Source: CAYMLQ01 sp964390795
GTDB lineage: Bacteria; Verrucomicrobiota; Kiritimatiellia; RFP12; UBA1067
DNA length: 7,507 bases
Assembly (NCBI GenBank): GCA_964390795.1
Contig: CAYMLQ010000303.1
Coordinates: forward strand, 1 to 7,507
Direction: 5' to 3'
Position 1 is the first letter of the stretch. Each line of letters begins with the position of its first letter. The translations under genes and the position numbers were made by a program. Of the stretch, positions 1-5,960 are shown one piece after another. The notes under the pieces are model-generated. The model was given only the letters and a program-made list of their open reading frames with translations, did not search any database and had not been told where the DNA came from.

Positions 1-630
1 AAGCCGACCCGCCCGTTCGTCGCGATCCTCGGCGGCGCCAAGGTCTCGGACAAGCTCGCGGTGGTGAACAACCTCCTCGACAAGACCGACACGCTGATCA
101 TCGGCGGCGGCATGGCCTACACGTTTCTTAAGGCGATGGGTCACAACGTCGGCAAGTCGCTGTGCGAGCTCGACCAGCTCGAGTATGCGAACCAGATGAT
201 CGCCAAGGCTAAGGCCAACGGCAAGACGCTCCTGCTGCCGGTCGACAACGTCGCGGCCGACGCCTTCTCCAACGACGCCAACACGCAGGTGGTCGGCAAC
301 GACATCCCGGAGGGCTGGATGGCGCTCGACATCGGCCCCAAGACAACGGAGCTCTACGCGGCGGCCATCAAGGGCGCGAAGACGGTCGTGTGGAACGGGC
401 CCATGGGCTGCTTCGAGATGCCGAAGTTCGCGGGCGGCACGACGGGCGTGTGCAAGGCCGTGGCCGAGAGCGGTGCGGTCTCGATCATCGGGGGCGGCGA
501 CAGCGTCAGCGCGGTCAACAAGAGCGGCCTGGCCGACAAGATGACCCACATCTCCACCGGCGGCGGCGCGTCCCTCGAGTTCCTCGAAGGCAAAGAGCTG
601 CCCGGCGTGGCGGCGCTGAGCGACAAATAG
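1..630 (+). CDS. pgk: Phosphoglycerate kinase, C-terminal part (5' end outside window)
   Basis: Phosphoglycerate kinase transfers phosphate from 1,3-bisphosphoglycerate to ADP in cytoplasmic glycolysis. The frame is open from base 1, so translation enters from outside; the visible 209 residues are roughly the C-terminal half of a protein normally about 390-400 residues long. Family signatures, numbered from the window edge, include RPFVAILGGAKVSDK near the start, DTLIIGGGMAYTFLKA around residues 30-45, VVWNGPMGCFE around 129-139 and the nucleotide-binding loop GGGDSVSAV near 168, followed by HISTGGGASLEFLEGKELPG at the C terminus. The loop reads GGGDSVSAVNKSG where GGGDSAAAV is more usual; the Gly-rich and Asp positions are kept. 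GC is high (40 of 60 bases in 241-300). The gene ends in TAG and is followed 30 bases later by a strong terminator. Identification is secure; only the N terminus is missing. Confidence 0.97.
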   Translation, partial: KPTRPFVAILGGAKVSDKLAVVNNLLDKTDTLIIGGGMAYTFLKAMGHNVGKSLCELDQLEYANQMIAKAKANGKTLLLPVDNVAADAFSNDANTQVVGNDIPEGWMALDIGPKTTELYAAAIKGAKTVVWNGPMGCFEMPKFAGGTTGVCKAVAESGAVSIIGGGDSVSAVNKSGLADKMTHISTGGGASLEFLEGKELPGVAALSDK

Positions 631-660
631 GCGCGTTCGGGTATGGACGGTTTAGCTCTT

Positions 661-704
661 CGGGCGCAGGTCGCGACAGGTTGCGACCTGCGCCCGTTTA
701 TATT
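661..704 (+). terminator. Rho-independent-type terminator after pgk
   Basis: A perfect 14-bp inverted repeat: the left arm 661-674 is the exact reverse complement of the right arm 683-696, with an 8-base loop. It is followed by the T-rich run TTTATATT. It lies 30 bases past the pgk stop and before the lipoprotein genes, so it should separate the two transcripts. The T-tract is interrupted by A residues, so efficiency is uncertain, but stem strength and position make the call good. Confidence 0.85.
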
Positions 705-725
705 GTAAAATATGCGAATATGCTC

Positions 726-766
726 TTGAGCCCGGAAGACGGAGTGTGTTAACTTATAAATATTCT
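726..766 (+). promoter_or_regulatory. AT-rich promoter-like region before the lipoprotein genes
   Basis: Between the pgk terminator and the first lipoprotein gene the sequence becomes AT-rich, with TTATAAATATTCTAATT at about 754-770. A TTGAGC at 726-731 resembles a -35 box, but the best -10-like string (TATAAA, 755-760) lies 23 bases away, too far for a standard sigma-70 promoter. A promoter is expected here because of the upstream terminator; the exact boxes are not convincing. Confidence 0.25.
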
Positions 767-790
767 AATTGAGAGTGAGAGGGGTGTAGC

Positions 791-1126
791 ATGAAGACTT
801 TTATAAGGCCGGTGGCGAGCCTTTGCGCGGGGGTAGTGCTGATCGGGGTGGTGTCCGGCTGTTCTTCGGTCGGTACCATGGTTGTTGTGAAGCCGCCAGC
901 AAATCCTCAGAAGCTTGGGCGGGTCGAGGGACATGCGAGGGGTGCATTATTCTTGGCATTTATCCCGATTCGTGAGAACACGCGGACGGAGCGTGCCTAC
1001 CGAGCCGCTTTAGAGCAGGCACCAGGCGCTAAGGCATTGATGGACGTAACGATCCATGAGAACTGGTACTGGTATTATTTGGGCACGATACGTTGCGTGA
1101 CCATCACGGGGGAGGCTGTCAAGTGA
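791..1126 (+). CDS. Small predicted lipoprotein, first of a tandem pair
   Basis: This 111-residue protein has a typical lipoprotein signal: basic start MKTFIR, a hydrophobic stretch from about residue 8, and lipobox V-S-G-C with the lipidated cysteine at residue 24. The mature part, about 88 residues, should therefore be anchored to an envelope membrane. The ATG is preceded by a purine-rich GAGAGGGG at 777-784 with 6 bases of spacing. The mature region contains FIPIRENTRTERAYRAA and a run of aromatics, ENWYWYYLGT, then CVTITGEAVK. The overall shape recalls small TRL-like lipoproteins, but I cannot confirm that family by eye. The next gene is a diverged copy of the same domain and overlaps this one by 4 bases, so both are probably co-translated. 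Function is unknown. Base composition is more AT-rich than pgk. Confidence 0.8.
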   Translation: MKTFIRPVASLCAGVVLIGVVSGCSSVGTMVVVKPPANPQKLGRVEGHARGALFLAFIPIRENTRTERAYRAALEQAPGAKALMDVTIHENWYWYYLGTIRCVTITGEAVK

Positions 1127-1587
1127 GTGCAAATATCATGATCGGAGCCGTGCTCCTAGCATTGGTCGGAGCGGGGTGCGTGGGTACTCCCGTGCATTTC
1201 GCCGATGCGCCGATGGAGAAACTTGACCTGGCTCGTGGGCACAAGGTCATCGGCAAAGCGTCAAGCCTTCTATTGTTTGAGGTGATTCCGATCGGAGTCA
1301 ACAGCAGACAGTCCCGCGCATATGAGCGAATGAAGGATGAGGCGCCGTTCGAGTATCTGACTGACATCAAAGTCCAAGACTCTTGGAAGTTTGTGTTCAT
1401 CGGATTCAAGTTTAGCACCATCATGACGGCCACCTCCTACCCGGCAAAGAGTGTGACTCACCTGCCGCTGGCTCAGCCCACACAGACGCTCAAGCAGAAA
1501 TTGGATGAACTGGTTGAAGCGCATAAGAAGGGGCTGTTGTCAGATACGGAGTTTGAGGCGGCGCGTAAGAAAGCGTTGGGGCTTTAA
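1123..1587 (+). CDS. Predicted lipoprotein with SHOCT-like C-terminal tail, second of tandem pair
   Basis: I place the start at GTG 1123, not the longer in-frame start at 1093: GGGGGAGG at 1108-1115 is a strong ribosome site 7 bases upstream, and the GTGA overlap with the preceding stop is a classic coupled junction. This gives 154 residues. A short hydrophobic segment ends in VGAGC, making Cys19 the likely lipidated residue; Gly at -3 is less usual than Leu. The middle part repeats the pattern of the preceding gene: FEVIPIGVNSRQSRAYERM matches FIPIRENTRTERAYRAA there, and DIKVQDSWKFVFIG matches DVTIHENWYWYYLG. It differs by a C-terminal extension, about residues 120-154, reading LKQKLDELVEAHKKGLLSD and then TEFEAARKKAL. 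This fits the SHOCT short C-terminal domain, an amphipathic helix pair often seen at the ends of small bacterial membrane and lipoproteins. Function is unknown. Confidence 0.8.
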   Translation: MSANIMIGAVLLALVGAGCVGTPVHFADAPMEKLDLARGHKVIGKASSLLLFEVIPIGVNSRQSRAYERMKDEAPFEYLTDIKVQDSWKFVFIGFKFSTIMTATSYPAKSVTHLPLAQPTQTLKQKLDELVEAHKKGLLSDTEFEAARKKALGL

Positions 1588-1630
1588 GCGGGCGCAGGGC
1601 CGGATACCAGATTGCCGGAGATACCGAATG

Positions 1631-1638
1631 TAAGGAGG
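1631..1638 (+). promoter_or_regulatory. Strong ribosome binding site fixing a TTG start
   Basis: TAAGGAGG is an essentially full anti-Shine-Dalgarno match, 5 bases before TTG 1644. The nearby ATG at 1639 reads ATG-CTT-TGA and stops at once, and no other in-frame ATG lies close by. The site therefore supports TTG as the true start of the 313-residue protein downstream. Confidence 0.75.
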
Positions 1639-1643
1639 ATGCT

Positions 1644-2585
1644 TTGACGCTGATTAACAAGACGAGTCAGGCGGAGTCACCCGCCCCCCGCCATTTGGGA
1701 CTGCGTGTTATTGCCGCCTTCGGGGCGGTGAATGCCTTCACGGTTGTGCTGTTGTCGACTGGTTGCGTGACTCAGCCGGGCATGTTGTCAAGCAGCGTTC
1801 GGTTCGCCCCGCCTGCCGGAACGGTTAAGCCACAGGTTCAGGCTTTGCATGTCAGTAAGGCTCAGGAGGGACGCCCGGATGATGGGCGGTCAAATATCGG
1901 AATCGGCCTCATCGCCTTAATTCCTTTGGTTCCGTATGGGCCGCAAACGATCACCCCCGAGCGATATTTTTCAAACTGTGCGATGATCAATTACGATTTT
2001 AAGGAGGATCTGGCACAAACGGTCGTCAAGGATCTGATGGCTTCTGGCTTGGCGCGTTCAGTCAGCTATGATCCGCTTGGCGGGGCGCAACGATCCGGAT
2101 CGGACGTGACTCGCATTGAACTCACCCTGAAAGAGGGGGTATGGCATCGTAATTTCACGACGTATTGCTGTTCGGTCATGGGTTCTTATCTCTGGCTGAT
2201 AGGGCTCCCCGTTTCGTATGGCCGCGCGAACCTCGCGTATGAGGCGGTCGTGTTTGCACCTAATGGGGCGGAACTGGGGCGGCGTACATTTGAAGCGGTC
2301 GTGCCTTTTAACGAATCGTTCTATTCGGCCCCGCATCGTTATCCCCGCCAACTGCCGGTGCTGTACGAGAAGATGTCGCCTGACTTTCGAGGCTTTGTGG
2401 GCGAGTGTTTGCGACGGTCTCCGGTCATTGTGTCAACACAGCCGTCTGCCGCAGTGAGCGAGGCCAGTGCCCATACGCCCAGCCTCACAGCGCAATTGGC
2501 AGAAATCGAGGAACTGAAACGCAGCGGCCTGATTACCGAGGCTGAATTTCAGGCGAAACGTAAAAAGATCATTGAAGCGCACTGA
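1644..2585 (+). CDS. Predicted lipoprotein-like protein with SHOCT-like tail
   Basis: This 313-residue protein uses a TTG start chosen by the strong ribosome site at 1631-1638. The first 21 residues are polar and basic, followed by a hydrophobic segment (about 22-37) ending in LLSTGC, so Cys41 could be lipidated. The long n-region and Ser at -3 make this less certain than in the two genes upstream. The middle contains FKEDLAQTVVKDLMASGLAR (about 114-133), then a hydrophobic stretch around YLWLIGLPVSYGRANLAYEA, suggestive of an outer-membrane or periplasm-facing lipoprotein domain that I do not recognise. The C terminus, about 282-313, reads LAEIEELKRSGLITEAEF then QAKRKKIIEAH, which fits the SHOCT pattern and resembles the tail of the preceding gene. 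It lies 56 bases after that gene on the same strand with no obvious terminator between them, so an operon of three is likely. Function is unknown. Confidence 0.75.
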   Translation: MTLINKTSQAESPAPRHLGLRVIAAFGAVNAFTVVLLSTGCVTQPGMLSSSVRFAPPAGTVKPQVQALHVSKAQEGRPDDGRSNIGIGLIALIPLVPYGPQTITPERYFSNCAMINYDFKEDLAQTVVKDLMASGLARSVSYDPLGGAQRSGSDVTRIELTLKEGVWHRNFTTYCCSVMGSYLWLIGLPVSYGRANLAYEAVVFAPNGAELGRRTFEAVVPFNESFYSAPHRYPRQLPVLYEKMSPDFRGFVGECLRRSPVIVSTQPSAAVSEASAHTPSLTAQLAEIEELKRSGLITEAEFQAKRKKIIEAH

Positions 2586-2640
2586 CGGATTTGCCGCTCA
2601 CTGGGCGTGGCAATGTGCGGGACGCGCATGGCTTGCTGCG

Positions 2641-2661
2641 TGGCCTCCGCAGCGGGGGCCA
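2641..2661. other. GC-rich hairpin between convergent genes
   Basis: In the 114-base gap between the stop of the lipoprotein block and the stop of the activase gene, TGGCCTCC (2641-2648) pairs with GGGGGCCA (2654-2661) around the loop GCAGC, with one G-T wobble. Its place between convergent genes suits a two-way transcript end, but there is no T-tract on either side, so it is not a standard intrinsic terminator. Nothing else is evident in the gap. Confidence 0.3.
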
Positions 2662-2699
2662 GAGCGCGGATCGGCTGCGGACACTTCCGCCCACCGCGT

Positions 2700-3680
2700 C
2701 TACGTGGATGGGTGTGAATTCTGAGGGCATGCCGCGTCCCACTTGCGGCAGCGGCCTCCGCTGCGGCTGATGAGTGCGCCGTCGTCAAGGAGCTCGATGA
2801 TTTCGCAGAGATTGGGGCAGTCCTTGCACCCGAAGCTTTGCGTGACGATGGGGCGCTGGCAGACCTCGTAGCCGCGGAAGCGGGTTTTTCCGATCTCCGC
2901 CCGCGCGGCGATCAGCGCCGCACCGTAAGCGCCCATGACCATGTGGTGCCGCGGAATCAGCGGGTCGATCTTGAGGATCTCTTTAAAGGCCCGGCGGATC
3001 CCCAGATTGGCGCTCACGCCGCCCTGAAAAACGAGCGGCGGCAGAAGCTCTTTGCCGGCGCAGACGTTGCTGAGAAAGTTGCGCGCCATGGCCTGACACA
3101 GGCCCATCAGAATGTCCTCCTGCCGGTGGCCGGTCTGCTGTTTGTGGATCATGTCGGACTCCGCGAAGACCGTACAGCGACCTGAGATGCTGGTGGGAGA
3201 TAACGAGAGCATCGCCCGTTCACTCAACTCCGGCACCGTGATGCCCAGTCTGAGCGCCTGGGAGTCGAGGAAGCTGCCGGTGCCTGCGGCGCAGACGAGG
3301 TTCATCGCAAAATCCACGACCACGCCGTTCCGGACAAGGGTCACCTTGCTGTCCTGCCCGCCGATTTCAAAGATGGTCTGAACATCGGGATGCAGGTGGA
3401 TGGCGGCCCGGGCGTGGGCCGTTATTTCGTTCTTGATAACATCTGCTCCGGCGACCGCACCGGTCAGGTGCCGGCCGCTGCCTGTGGCGCCGACGCCGGC
3501 AATCTCCACGCCGTCTCCCAGCGCCGCTTTCGCGGCGAGAAGGGACTGCTGGACGGATGCGATGGGGTTTCCGCCCACGCGCGCGTAGGTTTCAAACAGA
3601 ACCTCGCGCCGGGTGTCGATCACCACCAGATTGGTGCTGATCGACCCCACGTCGATCCCCAGATAGGCTTGTTTCTTCAT
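2700..3680 (-). CDS. ATP-dependent [4Fe-4S] activase of the HgdC / BcrAD-BadFG family
   Basis: Members of this ASKHA-fold ATPase family are homodimers that hydrolyse ATP to inject one low-potential electron into a partner iron-sulfur protein, classically 2-hydroxyacyl-CoA dehydratase or benzoyl-CoA reductase. In this 326-residue protein the phosphate loop is LGIDVGSISTN (7-17), the second nucleotide motif EIGGQDSKV (105-113) and the adenosine-side motif FQGGVSANLGI (218-228). The cluster cysteines are C130 in CAAGTGSFLD and C169 in GRCTVFAESDMI. Their 39-residue spacing equals that of Cys127 and Cys166 in the Acidaminococcus HgdC, which hold the dimer-bridging [4Fe-4S] cluster. The tail carries C285, C288, C292 and C311 (CKDCPNLC and GGRC), a possible extra metal site absent from minimal HgdC. 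I chose ATG 3680 over the ATG at 3737: it matches the family N terminus, has AAAGG 7 bases upstream and sits 10 bases after the preceding stop. It is the last gene of a three-gene operon. Confidence 0.92.
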   Translation of the reverse strand: MKKQAYLGIDVGSISTNLVVIDTRREVLFETYARVGGNPIASVQQSLLAAKAALGDGVEIAGVGATGSGRHLTGAVAGADVIKNEITAHARAAIHLHPDVQTIFEIGGQDSKVTLVRNGVVVDFAMNLVCAAGTGSFLDSQALRLGITVPELSERAMLSLSPTSISGRCTVFAESDMIHKQQTGHRQEDILMGLCQAMARNFLSNVCAGKELLPPLVFQGGVSANLGIRRAFKEILKIDPLIPRHHMVMGAYGAALIAARAEIGKTRFRGYEVCQRPIVTQSFGCKDCPNLCEIIELLDDGALISRSGGRCRKWDAACPQNSHPST

Positions 3681-3690
3681 GGCGCAACCT

Positions 3691-4767
3691 TTACCGCAGG
3701 CCGGTTTTCTTTCTCCGCTCGTACAGCACGTCCACAAACGCCTCCAGGCGTGTCACCATGCCCACATGGCTCGTATGCTCGTCGAACGAGCACTCGTAGA
3801 CAGGAATCCCCATATCCTTGCTGATCCTGCGCAGAATGGGACGGATGCTGATCTCCGGCATGCAGCCAGACGGAGCCACGTGAATGACGCCATCGTAGCC
3901 CTCCTGCGCGCACCGGATGGTGTGGGCGACGGAATCGATCGCATGCCCGCCCACGGGCGTCGCGAGATAGGGCCGAGCCAGTTTCCTCATGGCGCTACGG
4001 CTGTTTTTGCTCCAGAACCCGATGTGGAAAACATTGCCCATCTCAACTCCGAGCAGAAAGAAGTTCCGCACCTCCACGCCCAGCCCGCCTAGCGTTTCCT
4101 CAAGATCGTGGTTGATGCAGCGGTCCCGCAGCACCGTGGCTTCACCAACGAGGCCGACCTTCAACGGACGCCGGTCGGCGTTCACCGGAATGTGGCGGAA
4201 CCGGTCGTTGATGGAGCGCCGAAACGCCCGGATCTCTGGCAGCGTCCGCGCCCCATCCAAGTCTTTCAGGCAGGCGTTCATCACGCGCGTGGTGTCTCCG
4301 GGGGTCAGCTCAACCGCCCGACTGGTCCAGGCCGCCACCTCCAGATCGTCGATGGTGACCGTCTTCAGCCGAGCCCTGAAACAGCACCGCAGGAAGGAGG
4401 TCAGCGGCGGGTCGAAATGCCGGATCAGCGGCGGCTTGAACCCGTCGTAGCCGAGGCCGAAGATGAACAGGTTGAAGCCGCGCTCTTTGAGCAGCTTCTG
4501 CTGCAGCATGCGGTAGTAGCGCAGGCGGCACGTTCCCTGGCTGTTCACCATGACGCCATACTCCACGCCCTCCATGGCGGCTTTGATGAAATGGCCGGTC
4601 GAGGCTTTAAAGGAAATGCAGCTGAACTCCGGAGCAGCCTCGACGCCCAACTGCAAGATTTCCGGCGTCACGCAGGTGCGGGTCCAGGGCGTGACGCCTA
4701 GGCACTCCACCGAGGCCGCCAGCGCCAGCGAATAGTTTCCCCAGGGCTCAATGGCGAGAGACGGCAT
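3691..4767 (-). CDS. HgdB-like CoA-activase-associated protein (COG3581-like)
   Basis: A 358-residue protein related to the D-component fold of 2-hydroxyacyl-CoA dehydratases and to the uncharacterised proteins usually found beside, or fused to, HgdC-type ATPases. Visible markers are CISFKASTGHFIKA (50-63), GVMVNSQGTCRLRYY (71-85), GLVGEATVLRD (205-215) with NHDLEETLGGLGVEV after it, HVAPSGCMPE (296-305), and the family-typical ending FDEHTSHVGMVTRLEAFVD (328-346). C50, C80 and C302 are the best candidates for cluster ligands. I chose ATG 4767 over 4812 because AGGGAG lies just upstream; this gives a 20-base overlap with the preceding gene, consistent with translational coupling. The gene stops 10 bases before the activase start. 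It probably forms a complex with one or both operon partners. It lacks any clear sign of being a true HgdA/HgdB catalytic subunit, so the substrate is unknown. Confidence 0.85.
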   Translation of the reverse strand: MPSLAIEPWGNYSLALAASVECLGVTPWTRTCVTPEILQLGVEAAPEFSCISFKASTGHFIKAAMEGVEYGVMVNSQGTCRLRYYRMLQQKLLKERGFNLFIFGLGYDGFKPPLIRHFDPPLTSFLRCCFRARLKTVTIDDLEVAAWTSRAVELTPGDTTRVMNACLKDLDGARTLPEIRAFRRSINDRFRHIPVNADRRPLKVGLVGEATVLRDRCINHDLEETLGGLGVEVRNFFLLGVEMGNVFHIGFWSKNSRSAMRKLARPYLATPVGGHAIDSVAHTIRCAQEGYDGVIHVAPSGCMPEISIRPILRRISKDMGIPVYECSFDEHTSHVGMVTRLEAFVDVLYERRKKTGLR

Positions 4768-5671
4768 GTTGCTCCCTAATTGAATCCACAAACGCTTCCA
4801 GCCGCGTGTCAACGCCCGCCTGTCCGGCGTGTTCGTCGAGTACCAGCGTCATGCACGGAATCTTCTTTTCGTTCAACAATTCTCGGAACAGGACGCTGAC
4901 GATGGAGTCGCAGCCGCAGTTGAACGAACTGAGCTGGACAACCCCGGCCCACGCTCCGGGTGCGAGCCGGCGCAACTGGTCGTACATGACGCTGCACATG
5001 TCCCACTTGATGGGCTCCGGCTCAAGGTCCTGACAGGCGAACGACACCGTCTCCGCGCTGACGTCGAGCGCTGCGAGTTTGCGCAGAATCAGCTCGGACA
5101 GAAACGGGTCGTGGAGATTATAGGGGTGGCCGATCACCAGAAAGCGCAGCGCACCAGACTTCGGATCAGAGCACTTCCTGGTTTGGGCATGGCGCAAGGC
5201 CGCCAGCGCGCGCGCACTCGCAACCTTGACCGTGGCCTCAGCCACCTTCAGCAGGCGTCCCACGCGCGCCAAGGAGTCGGCCAGCGGCACGCGCCGCTCG
5301 TCGATATCTACCGTGAGAATCCTGACCTCTTTCGGGAACTGGGCGCGGGCGCTGTCCGGCAGCACCCCGAGCTTGGGGCAGGCGATGTGTCCGCGGCGCG
5401 TGGAGAGGATGCGCGGAATCAGGATCAGGTCGACGTGCCCCACCAGTTCGGCGAGGTGCGCGTCGAACAGTTTGAAGGGCAGGCAGTGCTCGGTCTCGGA
5501 CAGCAGTCCGGCCTGCTCGATCGTCTTCCGGGTGGTGGGCGCGGACAGGACAACCTGCAGGCCGATCTCAGTCAGAAAGGTTTCCCAAAGCTCAGGATAG
5601 AGATAGTGCCCCAGCGCACGGGGTATTCCTATCCGTGGTGCGCAGGATACGCATGGAGGCATACTCTTCAT
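4748..5671 (-). CDS. DUF2229 / COG3580-like CoA-activase-associated protein
   Basis: First gene of the operon, 307 residues. Its start, RIGIPRALGHYLYPELWETF (13-32), is the hallmark of the DUF2229-type domain that accompanies activase ATPases. Other markers are SETEHCLPFKLFDAHL (58-73), LILIPRILS (82-90) with CPK at 98-100, GHPYNLHDPF (181-190), SSFNCGCDS (248-256) and the ending DEHAGQAGVDTRLEAFVD (279-296). C63, C98, C252 and C254 sit at positions where this family usually keeps cysteines, so an iron-sulfur site is likely but not shown. The last segment matches the end of the following gene, suggesting that the two share a fold. An additional CxxC (C7, C10) lies at the very N terminus. ATG 5671 is the first usable start: a stop in the same frame lies 15 bases upstream. 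The ribosome site directly before it is weak, and the start may be coupled to a small upstream ORF. Confidence 0.87.
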   Translation of the reverse strand: MKSMPPCVSCAPRIGIPRALGHYLYPELWETFLTEIGLQVVLSAPTTRKTIEQAGLLSETEHCLPFKLFDAHLAELVGHVDLILIPRILSTRRGHIACPKLGVLPDSARAQFPKEVRILTVDIDERRVPLADSLARVGRLLKVAEATVKVASARALAALRHAQTRKCSDPKSGALRFLVIGHPYNLHDPFLSELILRKLAALDVSAETVSFACQDLEPEPIKWDMCSVMYDQLRRLAPGAWAGVVQLSSFNCGCDSIVSVLFRELLNEKKIPCMTLVLDEHAGQAGVDTRLEAFVDSIREQHAVSRH

Positions 5672-5703
5672 GTTTCCGGTGCCTGTTCAGTCAAATTCGT
5701 CAC
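5668..5703 (-). CDS. Possible 11-codon leader ORF coupled to the activase operon
   Basis: Reading right to left, GTG 5703 follows AAAGGAAG with about 6 bases of spacing, a better ribosome site than that of the first operon gene. The frame encodes VTNLTEQAPET (initiator read as Met) and stops at TGA 5668, overlapping ATG 5671 in the arrangement ATGA. That junction is typical of translational coupling. The peptide has no run of one amino acid that would suggest an attenuator. It is short enough to have arisen by chance, so the call is tentative. Confidence 0.35.
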   Translation of the reverse strand: MTNLTEQAPET

Positions 5704-5723
5704 AGATCTTCCTTTAGCAACAA

Positions 5724-5763
5724 CATATTTTATAGCTTAGCGCACGATCGGCAGCGATATCAA
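5724..5763 (-). promoter_or_regulatory. Promoter-like AT-rich stretch before the activase operon
   Basis: On the - strand CTATAAAATATG (5735 down to 5724) gives good -10-like strings (TATAAA, TAAAAT) about 55-60 bases before the first operon ATG. A TTGATA at 5763-5758 looks like a -35 box but is 23 bases from TATAAA, too far for the usual spacing. This is where a promoter is expected; the exact boxes are not settled. Confidence 0.25.
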
Positions 5764-5894
5764 GTTAAGGGTTTGCTATTTATTGAGTTGCGCATGGCAG
5801 GAGATTATGCGTAACTGGAAACAGACTGACTGATTGTACGGAAGAATGGGCGATGGGTGTTGATTGGGGAACTGGAATGAACGAAGGTGACATG

Positions 5895-5929
5895 AGAACG
5901 TCGAACGCAGAACATCGAATGTCGAACAG
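5895..5929. repeat. Degenerate 7-bp-periodic GAAC/GAAT repeat
   Basis: Five consecutive heptamers fit NGAAYNN: AGAACGT, CGAACGC, AGAACAT, CGAATGT, CGAACAG. The 7-base period is not a multiple of three, which argues against coding. From memory, similar TCGAAC/TCGAAT strings recur in intergenic DNA of Kiritimatiellota, Lentisphaerota and related genomes, but I could not check this here. It lies just upstream of the propeller gene. Confidence 0.5.
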
Positions 5930-5960
5930 TAACGTTATCGACAAGAACGCGCAACGGGTC

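Noticed and set aside
1093..1122. Longer start at ATG 1093 for the second lipoprotein
   Set aside because: It would put a charged stretch (MRDHHGGGCQ) before the signal peptide and lacks a clear ribosome site; GTG 1123 has both a strong site and a GTGA overlap.
1999..2010. A second AAGGAGGAT inside the 313-residue lipoprotein gene
   Set aside because: No start codon follows at a usable distance, so it is a chance match within coding sequence.
2748..2764. GCAGCGG-CCT-CCGCTGC hairpin near the end of the activase gene
   Set aside because: It lies inside codons for SRSGGRC and has no T-tract; Gly/Arg/Ser codons easily produce it by chance.
3681..3737. Longer start for the activase at ATG 3737
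   Set aside because: It would add 19 residues unlike the family N terminus and overlap the preceding gene by 47 bases, while ATG 3680 has a ribosome site and the expected MKKQAYLGID start.
4829..5740. A 303-codon open frame on the + strand antisense to the DUF2229-like gene
   Set aside because: It mirrors a gene with clear family motifs, has no recognisable domain and is rich in residues expected from reverse-reading GC-rich codons. It is a shadow.
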